Origin: Paraburkholderia sediminicola
Lineage (GTDB): Bacteria > Pseudomonadota > Gammaproteobacteria > Burkholderiales > Burkholderiaceae
Assembly (NCBI RefSeq): GCF_902859805.1
Contig: NZ_CADIKC010000001.1
Coordinates: 1,550,001-1,614,000, forward strand
Reading direction: 5' to 3'
DNA length: 64,000 nt
Positions within the stretch are counted from its first letter, which is position 1, and each line of letters starts with the position of its first letter. Position numbers and translations under genes: made by a program. Shown in pieces: positions 17,601 through 26,439 of the stretch. Under the pieces are notes generated by a model. That model ran no database searches. It saw only the letters and a program-made list of their open reading frames with translations, and was not told the origin of the DNA.

Positions 17601-18168
17601 GTTGCGCAAAGCGCATACGGACTTGCCGGTGCTGGCCTTTAGCGCGGTCACCGACAATCAGCAGCAGGAAGGCTGGCGCGAACGCGGTTTTAGCGGCTAT
17701 GTCGCGAAGCCGGCGTCGTTGAGCGAGCTGGAAACGGCGTTGCTCGCGGTGAGACCGGCGGGGTCGCGGGCGGCAACGTCACGGCCAACCGTGACGGCAG
17801 ATGCGGCGGTGGCGCCGGTGACTTCGGCTGCGGCTGCGGCCGGCGCAACCGCCGATCCGGCCAATTCGCTCAGCGCGGACGACAAGACGCGTTACACGGC
17901 CTTGCTGAAGCAGCACTTGCAGAGCGATCTACCCAGGTTGATGGCGATTGTCGAGCAGGAAGACCGGGAAGCATTGGGCGGCTGGGCGCATAGCGCAGCC
18001 GGCGGGTTCCTCGTGGTGCAGGAACGGCAGTTCGCGCGGCAATGTCGCGAGCTGCAGCGGCTATGCGAGAGCAGCGAAAGTTGGACGACCGAAATGGACG
18101 AACGTGCGATCTCGCTGCACGAGGCGATGTGCGATCACTTCGGGCTGGATGAAGCGTCGATGCATTGA
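14641..18168 (+). CDS. Hybrid sensor histidine kinase (HK-REC-HPt), orphan
   Basis: A 1175-residue inner-membrane sensor kinase. The frame is open upstream to 14359, but that part is antisense to the chemoreceptor remnant; [16 protein letters not shown] at 14641 is the sensible start. TM1 spans about residues 30-53, a periplasmic sensor about 54-350, TM2 about 352-380. A PAS-like region follows, then HisKA with SHEIRTPLN (His552), HATPase with [16 protein letters not shown] and GTGLGLSI, a receiver with Asp973 in [11 protein letters not shown], and a C-terminal HPt with His1117 in WAHSAAGGF. All relay residues are present. No response regulator gene is nearby, so the output partner is elsewhere. 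Confidence 0.9.
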   Translation: MQKILDRTQESLAHAFASLAQNAKRQQRVYLATIALLMLIIVLSALLLAALAVGKELDYRRAIAVQNAADISLALHREESVLRRAEFTLDYYQDTHSVLSVPDSVEQSVLQTGVGRGTVDRGSEQFDVLVSEATRKAWGPAFSVKLWRLYDAAESTLVTQLAFELRQRAVLIGLNEDYAAILPSLVPPATGATAHAAIPPVLQPTLVSVLRDALERELQARTGKRVPGKGELIWIGPYRDPLQGIPVISAVGVHYNGDTPTTLIVMSIPLDALSALLARPTNEGSLMLMGVDRRLIVASPPVDESTAKMLQAAFAGVTPNTYHYIRNGVFLSKPLISGLGSLVGYMSWYALAAALSWHLVTLAALTLLVLLAIALTARFWGLRLLRNSVAETTRALESETINHILVSATPIGLCIVRQNDYSIINANAIAAELLHIEPGSNRLPPHIVGEFSAQAPDKPSVTAFAKVAAFVVPARSNRPQPDGSQPQPDAGAPGQFLQLTYAAARYAGENVLFCAILDVTTQHALEQQLRLAQQSTETMMRARSNFFAAMSHEIRTPLNALLGNLELLARTPGLDAHAQRLTALNVAAEALRRIVNDILDFSKIDAGEMKLASELFRPIDDFENIALSYAPMKADRAIRFYSHLSPTLDQMVLGDRTRIAQIVNNLLSNAFKFTSSGKITLNGEVQDDLQGRPILTFRVCDSGIGMDQALVARIFNPFEQGEASTSSRYGGTGLGLSICARLCELMGGHISVESVLGVGSAFSVSIPLAPPPGALRAPVVEPARRGNGLVLCQERESGQMLERWFHRVGRVVQTVTSMHSAQAWLRVNRPDVLVVTGEYGLDAIAELRATQPVGVVWITRSGPHRPAVRADGVIEASEFSRTAILSAVDLSTDSADGAGNRATLSSDAPVAPQPTVNPALRDLTILVAEDNPLIQTLIVEQLEALGCVPTVAGDGRQALAAFEQGHFEVVLTDIHMPVMDGYELLASLRKAHTDLPVLAFSAVTDNQQQEGWRERGFSGYVAKPASLSELETALLAVRPAGSRAATSRPTVTADAAVAPVTSAAAAAGATADPANSLSADDKTRYTALLKQHLQSDLPRLMAIVEQEDREALGGWAHSAAGGFLVVQERQFARQCRELQRLCESSESWTTEMDERAISLHEAMCDHFGLDEASMH

Positions 18169-18208
18169 TCCAGGCGCCGTTGCCAACGGCGTTTCGGTCG
18201 TGGCCGGA

Positions 18209-18610
18209 TCAATCCGGCCGCTTCGCGATGAAGTCGATCTCGACCAGTGCCTCGCGCGCGAGCGCGGTGACGCCGATGCAGGTTCGGGCAGGTAGCGCGT
18301 CGGCGGGGAAATAGGCGCGGTAGGTCTCGTTCATCGCCGCGTAGTCGCGCTTGAACTCCGTCAGAAAGATGCGCACGGCGACCACGTGTTGCAGTCCTAG
18401 ACCGACACCTTCTAGGACGAGTACGAGGTTATCCATCACCCGTTGAGTCTGCGCGACGACGCCGTCCGGAAGCGGCGCGCTGTCGTCGGTGGGCGAAGTC
18501 GGCATCTGACCGGTTAGGAAGACCCAGCCGTCGGCTTCGGTGGCATGTGAGAAGGGTCCGACGGGCGTCGGGGCGGACGGGATCATCCAGAAGGCGGGGC
18601 TTGAGCTCAT
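18209..18610 (-). CDS. RidA/YjgF-family protein
   Basis: A 133-residue protein of normal RidA length. These trimeric enzymes hydrolyse reactive enamine/imine intermediates from amino acid metabolism. The active-site arginine is Arg109 in PARTCIGVTAL, and the C-terminal strand EALVEIDFIAK carries the conserved Glu124. The N-terminal GPFSHATEADGWVFLTGQMP also fits. It is convergent with the hybrid kinase at 14641 and lies 79 bases from the end of the hydrolase at 18690 on the same strand, so the two may share a transcript. Exact substrate unknown. Confidence 0.9.
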   Translation of the reverse strand: MSSSPAFWMIPSAPTPVGPFSHATEADGWVFLTGQMPTSPTDDSAPLPDGVVAQTQRVMDNLVLVLEGVGLGLQHVVAVRIFLTEFKRDYAAMNETYRAYFPADALPARTCIGVTALAREALVEIDFIAKRPD

Positions 18611-18689
18611 GAGGGTAGTGGCCTGGCGAACTTCGAGTGGTGAAGCCCTAAACTAACTGACCAAAATCTGGAGCGTGGCGCGTCGTCGA

Positions 18690-19661
18690 CTAGGGTGACG
18701 CGGCCGCACCGTCGGCGTGTGATGAAGGCACAAGGGCGGTTTGTTTCGCCTTAACGATCGGCGTGACGAATTGCTCGACATGCGGCAGCCAGATGGGTAT
18801 GGCAGCGTCCACCGCGAACATGCCGTGACCGTCCCGGCCGAACGGCGGTTCGACAATCAGTTCGCCATGCCCACCGGCCGACTCGAACGCACTGAACCAG
18901 GTCTTGACGACCTCCGGTGCGAAGTACTGATCGTTTTCGACGTAATGCCATAGCTCGGGGACTTGTGTGGTCGAGGCGAAGTGCGCCATCGTCTTCGCCA
19001 TCTGTTCCGGGGCGCAGGGCTGCCCCGGATGCCGGCTTGGGTCCCCACCGCGGCCACCGGAGAAGTTGACCACCGCGATGAGCCCTTTGGGGGCATAGCT
19101 CGCCGCTGCCAATGATGCAAAGCCGCCAGCGGATTGACCAACGAGTATCACTTTGTTGCGATCGACTTGCGGCAGCGTGTCCGCAAATTCGATGGTGGCG
19201 AGCAGGTCTTGAGCGGCCTCCCGTCCGGCGCTTTCGAAGTCCGGGTTCTTGCATGAACCGGTGTCCTCGGCGAACGAGCCGCCGGTCGCGCCATAGCCGC
19301 GCCGGATCGGCACGATCACCGCAAAGCCCATGCGGACGAACTCGCGAATCTGCGCGAGCTTACGGTAACGGCCGACCTTGAAGCGGTCGCGAGCATTCGG
19401 CGGATTGCCGTGGCTCAGGACGATCAGTGGAAATGGGCCGGTACCGTCGGGCATATAGGTTGTTGCGACGATGTCCCGCGTATGTTCGCCGAAGATGCCG
19501 TGCTCGGTCATCGGAACCTGAACGACGGTCTCGTGCAGATCGGCAGCAACGGGGTCCCGTTCGTCCGGCCAGGCGGCAGTGGCGTAGCCGGCGAACAGGA
19601 CGGCAGCGAATAGACTGTGCGCCAGTGCGAGGACAGCGGTCGCTTTCGTTTTGTTGGACAT
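18690..19661 (-). CDS. Secreted alpha/beta-hydrolase (dienelactone hydrolase-like)
   Basis: A 323-residue protein with an N-terminal signal sequence or anchor (ATAVLALAHSLFAAVLFAGYA). The alpha/beta-hydrolase core shows the oxyanion region LIVLSHGNPPN, the nucleophile Ser177 in GQSAGG, an acid in YVENDQYF and the histidine in GRDGHGMF. The fold and export suggest a periplasmic esterase or lipase-like enzyme of the dienelactone-hydrolase/PET-hydrolase-related group. It precedes ridA on the same strand. The natural substrate cannot be assigned. Confidence 0.82.
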   Translation of the reverse strand: MSNKTKATAVLALAHSLFAAVLFAGYATAAWPDERDPVAADLHETVVQVPMTEHGIFGEHTRDIVATTYMPDGTGPFPLIVLSHGNPPNARDRFKVGRYRKLAQIREFVRMGFAVIVPIRRGYGATGGSFAEDTGSCKNPDFESAGREAAQDLLATIEFADTLPQVDRNKVILVGQSAGGFASLAAASYAPKGLIAVVNFSGGRGGDPSRHPGQPCAPEQMAKTMAHFASTTQVPELWHYVENDQYFAPEVVKTWFSAFESAGGHGELIVEPPFGRDGHGMFAVDAAIPIWLPHVEQFVTPIVKAKQTALVPSSHADGAAASP

Positions 19662-19818
19662 TCGGATGCCCCGATTATGGGTCGCTATTTCTTGTGATTT
19701 ATTTCACGCGTCCAAATCAAAACATTGAAATACTGCGGGGTCAAGCGTAGCGGATGTTCCGGACGCGCCGCTGTTTTGGCGCGTCCGGTTTGGAATCGGT
19801 TTTCCTCGTAAGGCGCTA

Positions 19819-21219
19819 TTAAACCAACCCAGTCATGTAATACACCGAGATCACAAAGAAAACGGCCAGCGTCTTGATCACCGTCACCGCGAAGATATCG
19901 CGGTACGACTGGCGGTGCGTCAAACCCGTCACCGCCAGCAGCGTGATCACCGCGCCGTTATGCGGCAGCGTGTCCATGCCGCCGCTCGCCATCGCGACGA
20001 CCCGGTGCAGCACTTCCATCGGAATATGCGCCGCTTCCGCGCCCTTGATGAACGTGTCGGACATGGCCGCGAGCGCGATGCTCATGCCACCCGATGCCGA
20101 ACCCGTGATACCCGCCAGCGAGCTCACCGAAACCGCGGCATTGACGAGCGGATTCGGAATGCTCTTCAGTGCGTCGCTCACCACCAGGAAACCCGGCAAA
20201 GCCGCGATCACGCCACCGAAACCATACTCCGACGCCGTATTCAACGAAGCCAGCAGTGCGCCCGCAACCGCCGCCTTGGTGCCCACCGCGAAGCGTTCGC
20301 GCACGCGGCCGAACGCCGTCACCACGACCATCACGATACCCAGCAGGAGTGCGCCTTCCACCGCCCAGATCGCGACAACGCTCTTGATCGTCGTCGTGAC
20401 CGGCGCATGGATGCCCGGCAGGATGTCCGGTGCGATGGTGTACGTCGCGCCGTACCAGTTCGGAATCCAGCGGGTGAGCAGGAAGTTCGCCACGCCGACC
20501 AGCACCAGCGGCGCGACAGCCAGCAGCGGATGGGGCAGTTGCTTCGACTCGACGCGCTCCGGTTCGTTGACGAGTTCCGTGCCGTAGCCTTCACCCGTCG
20601 CCATTGCCGCGCGGCGGCGCCATTCCAGATACGTGAGGCCAACCACGATGATGAACAGCGAGCCGATCACGCCGAGCGTGGGCGCGGCCCAGGACGTCGT
20701 CTTGAAGAAAGTGGTCGGGATGATGTTCTGGATCTGCGGCGTGCCCGGCAGCGAATCCATGGTGAACGAGAACGCGCCGAGCGCGATCGCGCCAGGCATC
20801 AGGCGTTTCGGAATATTGCTCTGGCGATACAGCTCGGCGGCGAACGGATACACCGCGAACACCACCACGAACAGCGACACGCCGCCGTAGGTGAGCAGCG
20901 CGCACACCGCGACGATCACCGCATTGGCGCGCGAGCGGCCAATGTAGCGGATGGCCGCGGCCACGATCGACTCAGAAAAGCCGGACAGTTCGATGACTTT
21001 ACCGAACACCGCGCCCAGCAGAAACACGGGGAAGTAAAGTTTCACGAAGCCGACCATCTTCTCCATGAAGATGCCGGAAAAGACGGGTGCGACGGCGCCC
21101 GGGTCGGTCAGCAGCACCGCGCCGAGGGCGGCGATCGGCGCGAACAGAATGACGCTGTAGCCGCGATACGCGGCAAACATCAGAAACGCCAGCGCGGCGA
21201 GGACGATAACAAAGGACAT
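19819..21219 (-). CDS. GntP-family permease (gluconate/3-hydroxybutyrate type)
   Basis: A 466-residue inner-membrane symporter of typical GntP length. The ATG at 21219 has GGAGA six bases upstream; the longer open frame to 21378 runs through the promoter and is rejected. Family landmarks include LTYGGVSLFVVVFAVYPFA, DSLPGTPQIQNIIPTTFF and ASEYGFGGVIAALPGF, with TGSASGGMSIALAA near the C-terminus. It is divergent from a sigma-54 activator at 21533, and a good -24/-12 promoter lies at 21290-21305. The substrate is probably a hydroxy-acid, with gluconate or 3-hydroxybutyrate as possibilities. Confidence 0.88.
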   Translation of the reverse strand: MSFVIVLAALAFLMFAAYRGYSVILFAPIAALGAVLLTDPGAVAPVFSGIFMEKMVGFVKLYFPVFLLGAVFGKVIELSGFSESIVAAAIRYIGRSRANAVIVAVCALLTYGGVSLFVVVFAVYPFAAELYRQSNIPKRLMPGAIALGAFSFTMDSLPGTPQIQNIIPTTFFKTTSWAAPTLGVIGSLFIIVVGLTYLEWRRRAAMATGEGYGTELVNEPERVESKQLPHPLLAVAPLVLVGVANFLLTRWIPNWYGATYTIAPDILPGIHAPVTTTIKSVVAIWAVEGALLLGIVMVVVTAFGRVRERFAVGTKAAVAGALLASLNTASEYGFGGVIAALPGFLVVSDALKSIPNPLVNAAVSVSSLAGITGSASGGMSIALAAMSDTFIKGAEAAHIPMEVLHRVVAMASGGMDTLPHNGAVITLLAVTGLTHRQSYRDIFAVTVIKTLAVFFVISVYYMTGLV

Positions 21220-21289
21220 TGAGTCTCCAAAGCTTGGTTGTTCTACGTGTACGCCGTCCCGATGAGTGCGGCGGCCCGGCGCCCGCAAA

Positions 21290-21305
21290 TGCAGATTCCA
21301 TGCCA
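21290..21305 (-). promoter_or_regulatory. Sigma-54 (-24/-12) promoter of the GntP gene
   Basis: On the minus strand the sequence reads TGGCATGGAATCTGCA. The GG and GC dinucleotides are exactly 12 bases apart, as in the TGGCAC-N5-TTGC consensus. It lies about 70 bases upstream of the GntP start codon, next to a gene for a sigma-54 activator. Predicted transcript start is near 21278. Confidence 0.72.
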
Positions 21306-21532
21306 CGCACGCCGCAACGGCCTGTCCGTTGATTTCACAGGCCGAAGTTCGAAACGTGATGCGGCCGATTGTACCCAAACGTCTCTAAAACGGGACGCAA
21401 ATCAGCTGAACATAGGCCTAACCGAGGTTAAACCCTTATGGAATCGGCTTGCTGGCGATCTCGCTGATGAGATAAGCTTGTCCACGAAATGAGATATGCA
21501 TAAATAGAACGATAGCCGGAGACAGCGACACC

Positions 21533-22999
21533 ATGATGAACGACTGGGCGGGGCTTCCTGCTACCTACGGCGACGTACTCCGCCGGGCGATGGATTCGCT
21601 CTTCCGCACGTTCGAAAACTTCAGCGAAGGCACCTTCATTGTTGACGCCGAGGCGCGCGTCGTCTGGATCAACAAGCGTTATGCGGCGCGCTTTGGGTTT
21701 TCTGACCCGGAACAGGCGATTGGCCGGGATTGCGAGGAGGTGATTCCCAACAGCCTGATGCGCGAGGTGGTGAAAACCGGCAAACCGATTTTGCTCGACA
21801 TCCTCGAAACCGGACGCGAGCCGCTTGTCGTGACGCGGCTGCCGTTGAAAGACGATGCGGGTGAAACGGTCGGCGCGGTGGGTTTCGCGTTGTTCGATGA
21901 GCTGAAAGCGCTTACGCCGCTTTTTTCCCACTACTCGCGTGTGCAGGAAGAGTTGATCGCGACGCGTCAGTCGCTCGCGCAGGCAAGACGGGCGAAATAC
22001 ACATTCGGCAGTTTTGTCGGGACGAGCGCAGCCAGTCTCGAAGTGAAGCGCCAGGCGCGCCGTGCCGCGCAGCTCGAGTCGCCGGTGCTGTTGCTCGGCG
22101 AAACCGGCACGGGCAAGGAACTGCTGGCGCATGCCATTCACGGCGGATCGGCGCGGGCAAACTGGCCGCTCGTGACCGTCAACGTGGCGGCGATTCCTGA
22201 CACGTTGCTCGAAGTCGAATTCTTCGGCGCCGCGCCGGGTGCCTATACCGGCGCCGACCGGAAAGGACGAGTCGGCAAGTTCGAACTGGCGAACGGCGGC
22301 ACGCTGTTTCTCGATGAAATCGGCGACATGCCGCTGCCTTTGCAGGGCAAGCTGTTGCGCGTGCTGCAGGACAAGGAGTTCGAGCCACTGGGTTCGAACC
22401 GGATCGTGCGCGCGGATGTGCGGATCATCGCCGCGACCTCGGCCGATTTGCCGGCGCTGGTCGCGGCAGGACGCTTCCGCGCGGACCTGTTCTATCGGCT
22501 GAACGTGTTGACGATCCAGGCGCCGGCGCTGCGCGAGCGTTCGTCCGATATCGAAGCGCTTGCTTACGCCATGCTCGAGGACCTGTCGGCGCAAGCGCGC
22601 GGCGCCAGTCACTTCGAATTGCAGGACGATGCCCTGCGGCTGCTGTGTTCGTATGGGTGGCCCGGCAATGTGCGCGAGTTGCGTAACACGCTGGAGCGGG
22701 CGGTGGTGCTCTCGGACAACGAGCGCATCGATGCGCGTGCGTTGGCGCCGTTCATCGGCCCGGCGCGAAGCGGACTTCGTCCGTCCGTGTCCGCGGGTTC
22801 TGAAGCGCACGCTTCAGACGCTGCTTCGGAGACGACCGAAGCCACGTCGTGGAGCGACGCCATGGCTGCGTTCGAAAAACGCTTCCTGGGCGACGCTTTG
22901 CGCGCCAACGGCGGTCGTGTGATCGAGACGGCCATGCAGATCGGTATGGGCCGCGCGACGCTCTATAAGAAGATCGCGGCATACGGCATCGAGGTGTGA
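21533..22999 (+). CDS. Sigma-54-dependent activator with PAS domain
   Basis: A 488-residue bacterial enhancer-binding protein. Residues about 18-125 are a PAS sensor (RTFENFSEGTFIVDAEARVV). The AAA+ domain (about 165-395) has Walker A GETGTGKE near residue 190, the sigma-54 contact loop as GAYTGA (Tyr instead of the commoner Phe), Walker B GTLFLDEIG, and the PGNVRELRN motif. The C-terminal Fis-type HTH is about 445-485 (IETAMQIGMGRATLYKKI). It is divergent from the GntP permease whose promoter has a -24/-12 element, so it very likely activates that gene. The inverted repeat ATCTC-N6-GAGAT near 21457-21472 is a weak candidate activator site. Confidence 0.9.
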   Translation: MMNDWAGLPATYGDVLRRAMDSLFRTFENFSEGTFIVDAEARVVWINKRYAARFGFSDPEQAIGRDCEEVIPNSLMREVVKTGKPILLDILETGREPLVVTRLPLKDDAGETVGAVGFALFDELKALTPLFSHYSRVQEELIATRQSLAQARRAKYTFGSFVGTSAASLEVKRQARRAAQLESPVLLLGETGTGKELLAHAIHGGSARANWPLVTVNVAAIPDTLLEVEFFGAAPGAYTGADRKGRVGKFELANGGTLFLDEIGDMPLPLQGKLLRVLQDKEFEPLGSNRIVRADVRIIAATSADLPALVAAGRFRADLFYRLNVLTIQAPALRERSSDIEALAYAMLEDLSAQARGASHFELQDDALRLLCSYGWPGNVRELRNTLERAVVLSDNERIDARALAPFIGPARSGLRPSVSAGSEAHASDAASETTEATSWSDAMAAFEKRFLGDALRANGGRVIETAMQIGMGRATLYKKIAAYGIEV

Positions 23000-23086
23000 C
23001 GAAGTCCCGCTACATCACGTGGCGTAGTGTAATTGCCGCGTGGCACAATCGCGTGATCGAAAAACAAGACGTGATCGGGGTTTCAA

Positions 23087-23347
23087 ATGAAACGCAGTCT
23101 CTCCTCTTTCGCGCGCGGTGCCTGTGCCGCGCTGGCGCTTCCCGCAATCGCCATGCTGAGCAGTTGCAGCAGTAGCGCGCCGCTGTTTCTGTCGGACGGC
23201 CGCCCAACTACGCTGGTCCAATGTCCGGCGGGCTCGGACTCCTGCTCGCAGCAGGCAAGCGCTGCCTGCGGCGGCGCCTTCGACGTCGTGCGCCAGTCCC
23301 GCGACAACGGCACGCTCAGTCTGATTTACGCCTGCCGGGCGAAATGA
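23087..23347 (+). CDS. Small lipoprotein
   Basis: An 86-residue protein with a lipoprotein signal: basic start (MKRSLSSFARG), hydrophobic stretch and lipobox LSSC with the acylated residue at Cys27. Four further cysteines (CPAGSDSC, AACGG, YAC) suggest two disulfides in the periplasm. It follows the sigma-54 activator gene by 87 bases on the same strand and has a weak AGGGG-like site (CGGGG) before the ATG. I do not recognise the family. Confidence 0.7.
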   Translation: MKRSLSSFARGACAALALPAIAMLSSCSSSAPLFLSDGRPTTLVQCPAGSDSCSQQASAACGGAFDVVRQSRDNGTLSLIYACRAK

Positions 23348-23869
23348 CGCCACGCCGGCCGATGGCTGGCGCGATGCGTGCGATTAACCCTTTCTTCCTT
23401 CCGTGCTCCCGCCGCCCGGCCACGACGGCGTCTGTCTTGTCTCCCTCTCTTCGCGGATACCGTTTAACCGGGACAAACCGGCGCATACGGCGAGCGCTGC
23501 CATGCGAAAAGCATATGACCGTCATAAATATCTGGCTCTAATGTGCGTTCGCCGAAATGGTTATCATGCACGATGAATATTGATCGAACTGCTTCGAGAT
23601 TATTGGTTTAGTTGTTTGCTCTGACGAAAAAGCGCCCGGTTTTCGCCGTCAAGCCAAGTCGGTGCGGCATCTAACGGAACGCGAAGTTTCGCCGCAGTAT
23701 CCTCATCTGGCCGGCTCACAATCAAAAAACAATGCGCAGGTTTTGCCGGTTTTGCGGCGGTCCACATTATCTGCTTCAGAAAAATTTTCCGTTTCAGCGG
23801 AGTTTCTGGAGTAATCAGGGCACGCTTTATGCTTTTAAACTGGCTCAATGAGTAATTCCGGGGAAAGCA
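23348..23869. other. 522-base stretch without a supported gene
   Basis: I see no gene here. The part 23520-23869 is clearly AT-richer than the flanks, which can mark acquired or decayed DNA. A minus-strand frame of 190 codons covers it but overlaps the plausible small gene at 23870 and has no recognisable domain. Confidence 0.4.
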
Positions 23870-24073
23870 ATGAATCACCTCCAAATCGAGAAAGATATCC
23901 AACACCTTGAAAATGTAATCACGCATATTTCCGCTGAAGACCGCATCCCGCTGTCGTATTGGCGTAACCGCATTAACTCGGTGTCTGGAGCGGCACTGGT
24001 GCCGGCACAGGCCAATCGCGTCAAACGGCTCAATGCGGCCCTCGCCGCATTGGAGGACCGGCAGAAAGCGTAA
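23870..24073 (+). CDS. Small uncharacterised protein
   Basis: A 67-residue soluble protein (MNHLQIEKDIQHLENVI start), probably all-helical with two helices (residues about 3-20 and 45-66) rich in Leu, Glu and Arg. A GGGGAAAG purine stretch lies before the ATG. It is in a region of lower GC than its neighbours. No cysteine, signal or membrane segment. No family recognised; coding is plausible, not proven. Confidence 0.5.
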   Translation: MNHLQIEKDIQHLENVITHISAEDRIPLSYWRNRINSVSGAALVPAQANRVKRLNAALAALEDRQKA

Positions 24074-24166
24074 CTGTCCATAGCTGGAGGGTGACGTGTA
24101 CCGTCTGATCGGGTAACGTTTCCGGCAGAAATTAGGGAACGTAACACCTAAGAATTCAGGAGGAGC

Positions 24167-25366
24167 ATGCAACCAGCAGGACTTTCAGCCACGCGGCTGA
24201 CGGCGCTCACGAACGCCATGCAGGGCTATGTGGAACGCGGCGAAGTAGCGGGGGTCGTTTCGCTGGTCTGGCGGCGCGGCGAAATCGGTTACTTCGAGCC
24301 GCTCGGCCTGCGCGACGAAGCGGCTCAATTGCCCATGGAGCGCGATACGCTGTTTCGCATTGCGTCAATGACCAAACCGGTGACGAGCGCGGCGATCCTG
24401 ATGCTGATCGAAGAGGATCGACTCGCGCTCGACACGCCGATCTCATTGTGGCTGCCGGAGCTGGCTGCGCCATCCGTGCTGCGCGACCCCACCGGGCCGC
24501 TCGATGAAACCGACCCGGTCAGAGCGCCACTTACCGTGCTCGATCTGCTCACGCATCGCGCCGGCTTTGCTTATCACTTCACTGCCACTGGACCGTTGGC
24601 CGAAGCTTACGCGGCGGCCTTCAACGGCATTGAAGCGCGCGGAGATGCCAGCGCGTGGCTCGCGCGCATAGCCAGCTTGCCGTTGATGTTTCAGCCCGGT
24701 TCGCGCTGGCATTACGGCATCGCAACCGATGTCCTCGGCGTGCTGATCGAGCGCGTGAGCGGCATGCGGCTCGGTGACTTCTTCCGAACGCGGATTTTCG
24801 AACCGCTCGGCATGCGCGATACAGCGTTCTGGGTGCCCGACGCGCAACTCGCGCGTTTGGCGACGGCGTACGGCGTCGAGGCGGGCACACGGCGGCGCGT
24901 GGTGGAAGATCATCCGTCGGCGAGCCGCTGGGCGAATCCCGACCGCTTCCAGAGCGGCGGCGGCGGCCTTGTCTCGACAGCGCAGGATTATCTGCAGTTC
25001 GCGCAACTGTTGCTCGGGCGCGGACGCGTCGGCTCGACACGTCTGCTGTCGCATCGCTCGGTCGATTTGATGCGCTCGAATTTTCTGACCCGCGACCAGC
25101 GGCGCGTGCCGGCGTTCGGTCATGTGCTGTGGGCAGGCCAGGGCTTTGGCCTCGGCTTGTCCGTCGTCGACGACCCGGCGCAACAGTTGCCGCTTGGCTA
25201 TCGCTCAATGGGTTCGTTCGGCTGGCCGGGTGCGTATGGCACGAGCTGGTTTGCTGATCCGGTGGAGGACTTGATCGGTCTCATGCTGATTCAGCGGCGT
25301 GCTGTCGAACCCTTCCCAATGTCGGTTGATTTCGAGCGCCGCGTGTACGATGCAATTGACGATTGA
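24167..25366 (+). CDS. Class-C beta-lactamase-related serine hydrolase (family VIII esterase type)
   Basis: A 399-residue protein of the beta-lactamase class C/penicillin-binding-like superfamily. The nucleophile motif is Ser67-Met-Thr-Lys70 in FRIASMTKPVTS. The second motif is YGIATD in place of the Tyr-x-Asn, a form seen in family VIII esterases. There is no signal peptide, so it is probably cytoplasmic and an esterase rather than a true beta-lactamase. A strong AGGAGGAG precedes the ATG. It is followed by H-NS on the same strand. Substrate unknown. Confidence 0.87.
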   Translation: MQPAGLSATRLTALTNAMQGYVERGEVAGVVSLVWRRGEIGYFEPLGLRDEAAQLPMERDTLFRIASMTKPVTSAAILMLIEEDRLALDTPISLWLPELAAPSVLRDPTGPLDETDPVRAPLTVLDLLTHRAGFAYHFTATGPLAEAYAAAFNGIEARGDASAWLARIASLPLMFQPGSRWHYGIATDVLGVLIERVSGMRLGDFFRTRIFEPLGMRDTAFWVPDAQLARLATAYGVEAGTRRRVVEDHPSASRWANPDRFQSGGGGLVSTAQDYLQFAQLLLGRGRVGSTRLLSHRSVDLMRSNFLTRDQRRVPAFGHVLWAGQGFGLGLSVVDDPAQQLPLGYRSMGSFGWPGAYGTSWFADPVEDLIGLMLIQRRAVEPFPMSVDFERRVYDAIDD

Positions 25367-25519
25367 GTGCGTAGCCGGCAGCAGTTGAGCGGGCGGCCGT
25401 GAACGGCGGACAGTCATGGCGCACTCTGAGCGGGCCGCTCTATCCGGCACTTTATTCGTCTGATAGTGTCCGCAAGTGTCCGTACCGCGCAGTTCGTCAA
25501 ATCGATCGGAGTACCCGCC

Positions 25520-25810
25520 ATGGCCTCATATAAACAGTTAACTGCTCAGCTTGAAAAGCTCCATAAGGAAGTTGCGGTGGCGCGCGAAAAGGAAATCGCG
25601 CAGGCGATTGCCGAGATCAAGCAGAAGGTTGCCGAGTACGATCTGACCGCGGAAGAGCTGGGTTTTACGAGTAAGCGTGCCGCGGTGCGCAAAGCGCCTT
25701 CGGTAGCCAAGTACCGAAACCCGAAAACCGGCGAGACGTGGAGCGGGCGTGGTCGCTCGCCGGGCTGGCTCGCGGGCAAGAATCGCGAGCGCTTTCTGAT
25801 CGAAGGCTAA
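25520..25810 (+). CDS. H-NS-family nucleoid-associated protein
   Basis: A 96-residue protein of the short H-NS type. Residues 1-55 are a coiled-coil oligomerisation region (LTAQLEKLHKEVAVAREKEI). The C-terminal DNA-binding motif is YRNPKTGETWSGRGRSPGWL, the AT-hook-like core that enters the minor groove. The start at 25520 (MASYKQL) gives the family N-terminus; a longer frame from 25466 is rejected. It silences or organises AT-rich DNA. Burkholderia genomes carry several paralogues, so this copy's specific role cannot be assigned. Confidence 0.93.
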   Translation: MASYKQLTAQLEKLHKEVAVAREKEIAQAIAEIKQKVAEYDLTAEELGFTSKRAAVRKAPSVAKYRNPKTGETWSGRGRSPGWLAGKNRERFLIEG

Positions 25811-26439
25811 AGTACGTTTCGACCATGGCGCTTGCGCTCGCAACGCGCCGAATTTTTCTGAAGTGAAGTCGCGTCGGGTTTTTCTCGCACCGCTGAGAGG
25901 GTCCCGAAAACGCTCACCTTTCGCGTGAGCTTGCAACGCGCGCCGTGGGTTTCGCGAGACGCCCCGCACCAGGATTCGTTGTTTCGGTGAGCCTGGTTTT
26001 GTCGGATGACGCACCTTGCGGTGCGATCATCCCGGCTGTGCCTCGTGGTGTCGCAACCTTGCTCGAAACCCGCGCCAGCCTTTGCTGGTGGGCGTTCCCT
26101 GGCTATGCGAAGAATCGCTTAACCCATCGCTCGACTCTCACACTGTCTTTTCCTCGGACTTTGCCTAGCTGCTGAGCCTTGCGCCGCTGGTGCGTGCGCG
26201 GCCTTCGATGCGTTCACCTTTCGTCTCGATTCGAGGCTTGTCATTGCGAGTCCCGAAAAGTCTCACCTTTGCGTTCGTCCGGGTGTGCGAGTCGATGCGC
26301 CATTCAATGTGCCGCCTGGTGTGCACGGGGCAAACCCGGAGATGAGTTCGCCTCATACCCCGGATCAAAACTCATCGATACATGGTCGCGCAGGCCGCGC
26401 AGCACAATCGGTCATCCACTCAACCTCGACGGAAAGACC
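25811..26439. other. Hairpin-rich 629-base intergenic region with direct repeats
   Basis: There is no supported gene. GTCCCGAAAA-N2-CTCACCTTT occurs at 25901 and again at 26250. Small hairpins are GCTCAC/GTGAGC (25912-25930), CGCACC-TTGC-GGTGCG (26010-26025) and CCAGC/GCTGG (26075-26088). It could be a decayed repeat element or an untranslated RNA. The Fae start follows at 26440. Confidence 0.45.

Noticed and set aside
19915..21222. 435-codon plus-strand frame
   Set aside because: Antisense of the GntP permease; His/Arg-rich shadow composition.
23028..23060. TGGCAC near 23042 as a sigma-54 promoter
   Set aside because: No GC at the required 12-base distance.
23600..24172. 190-codon minus-strand frame
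   Set aside because: No domain and no good start; overlaps the plausible gene at 23870 and the leader of the serine hydrolase. Lower GC makes long frames less telling, but nothing supports it.
26179..26439. N-terminal extension of Fae
   Set aside because: The extension is Arg/Cys-rich and unlike Fae; the ATG at 26440 gives the family length and has a ribosome-binding site.
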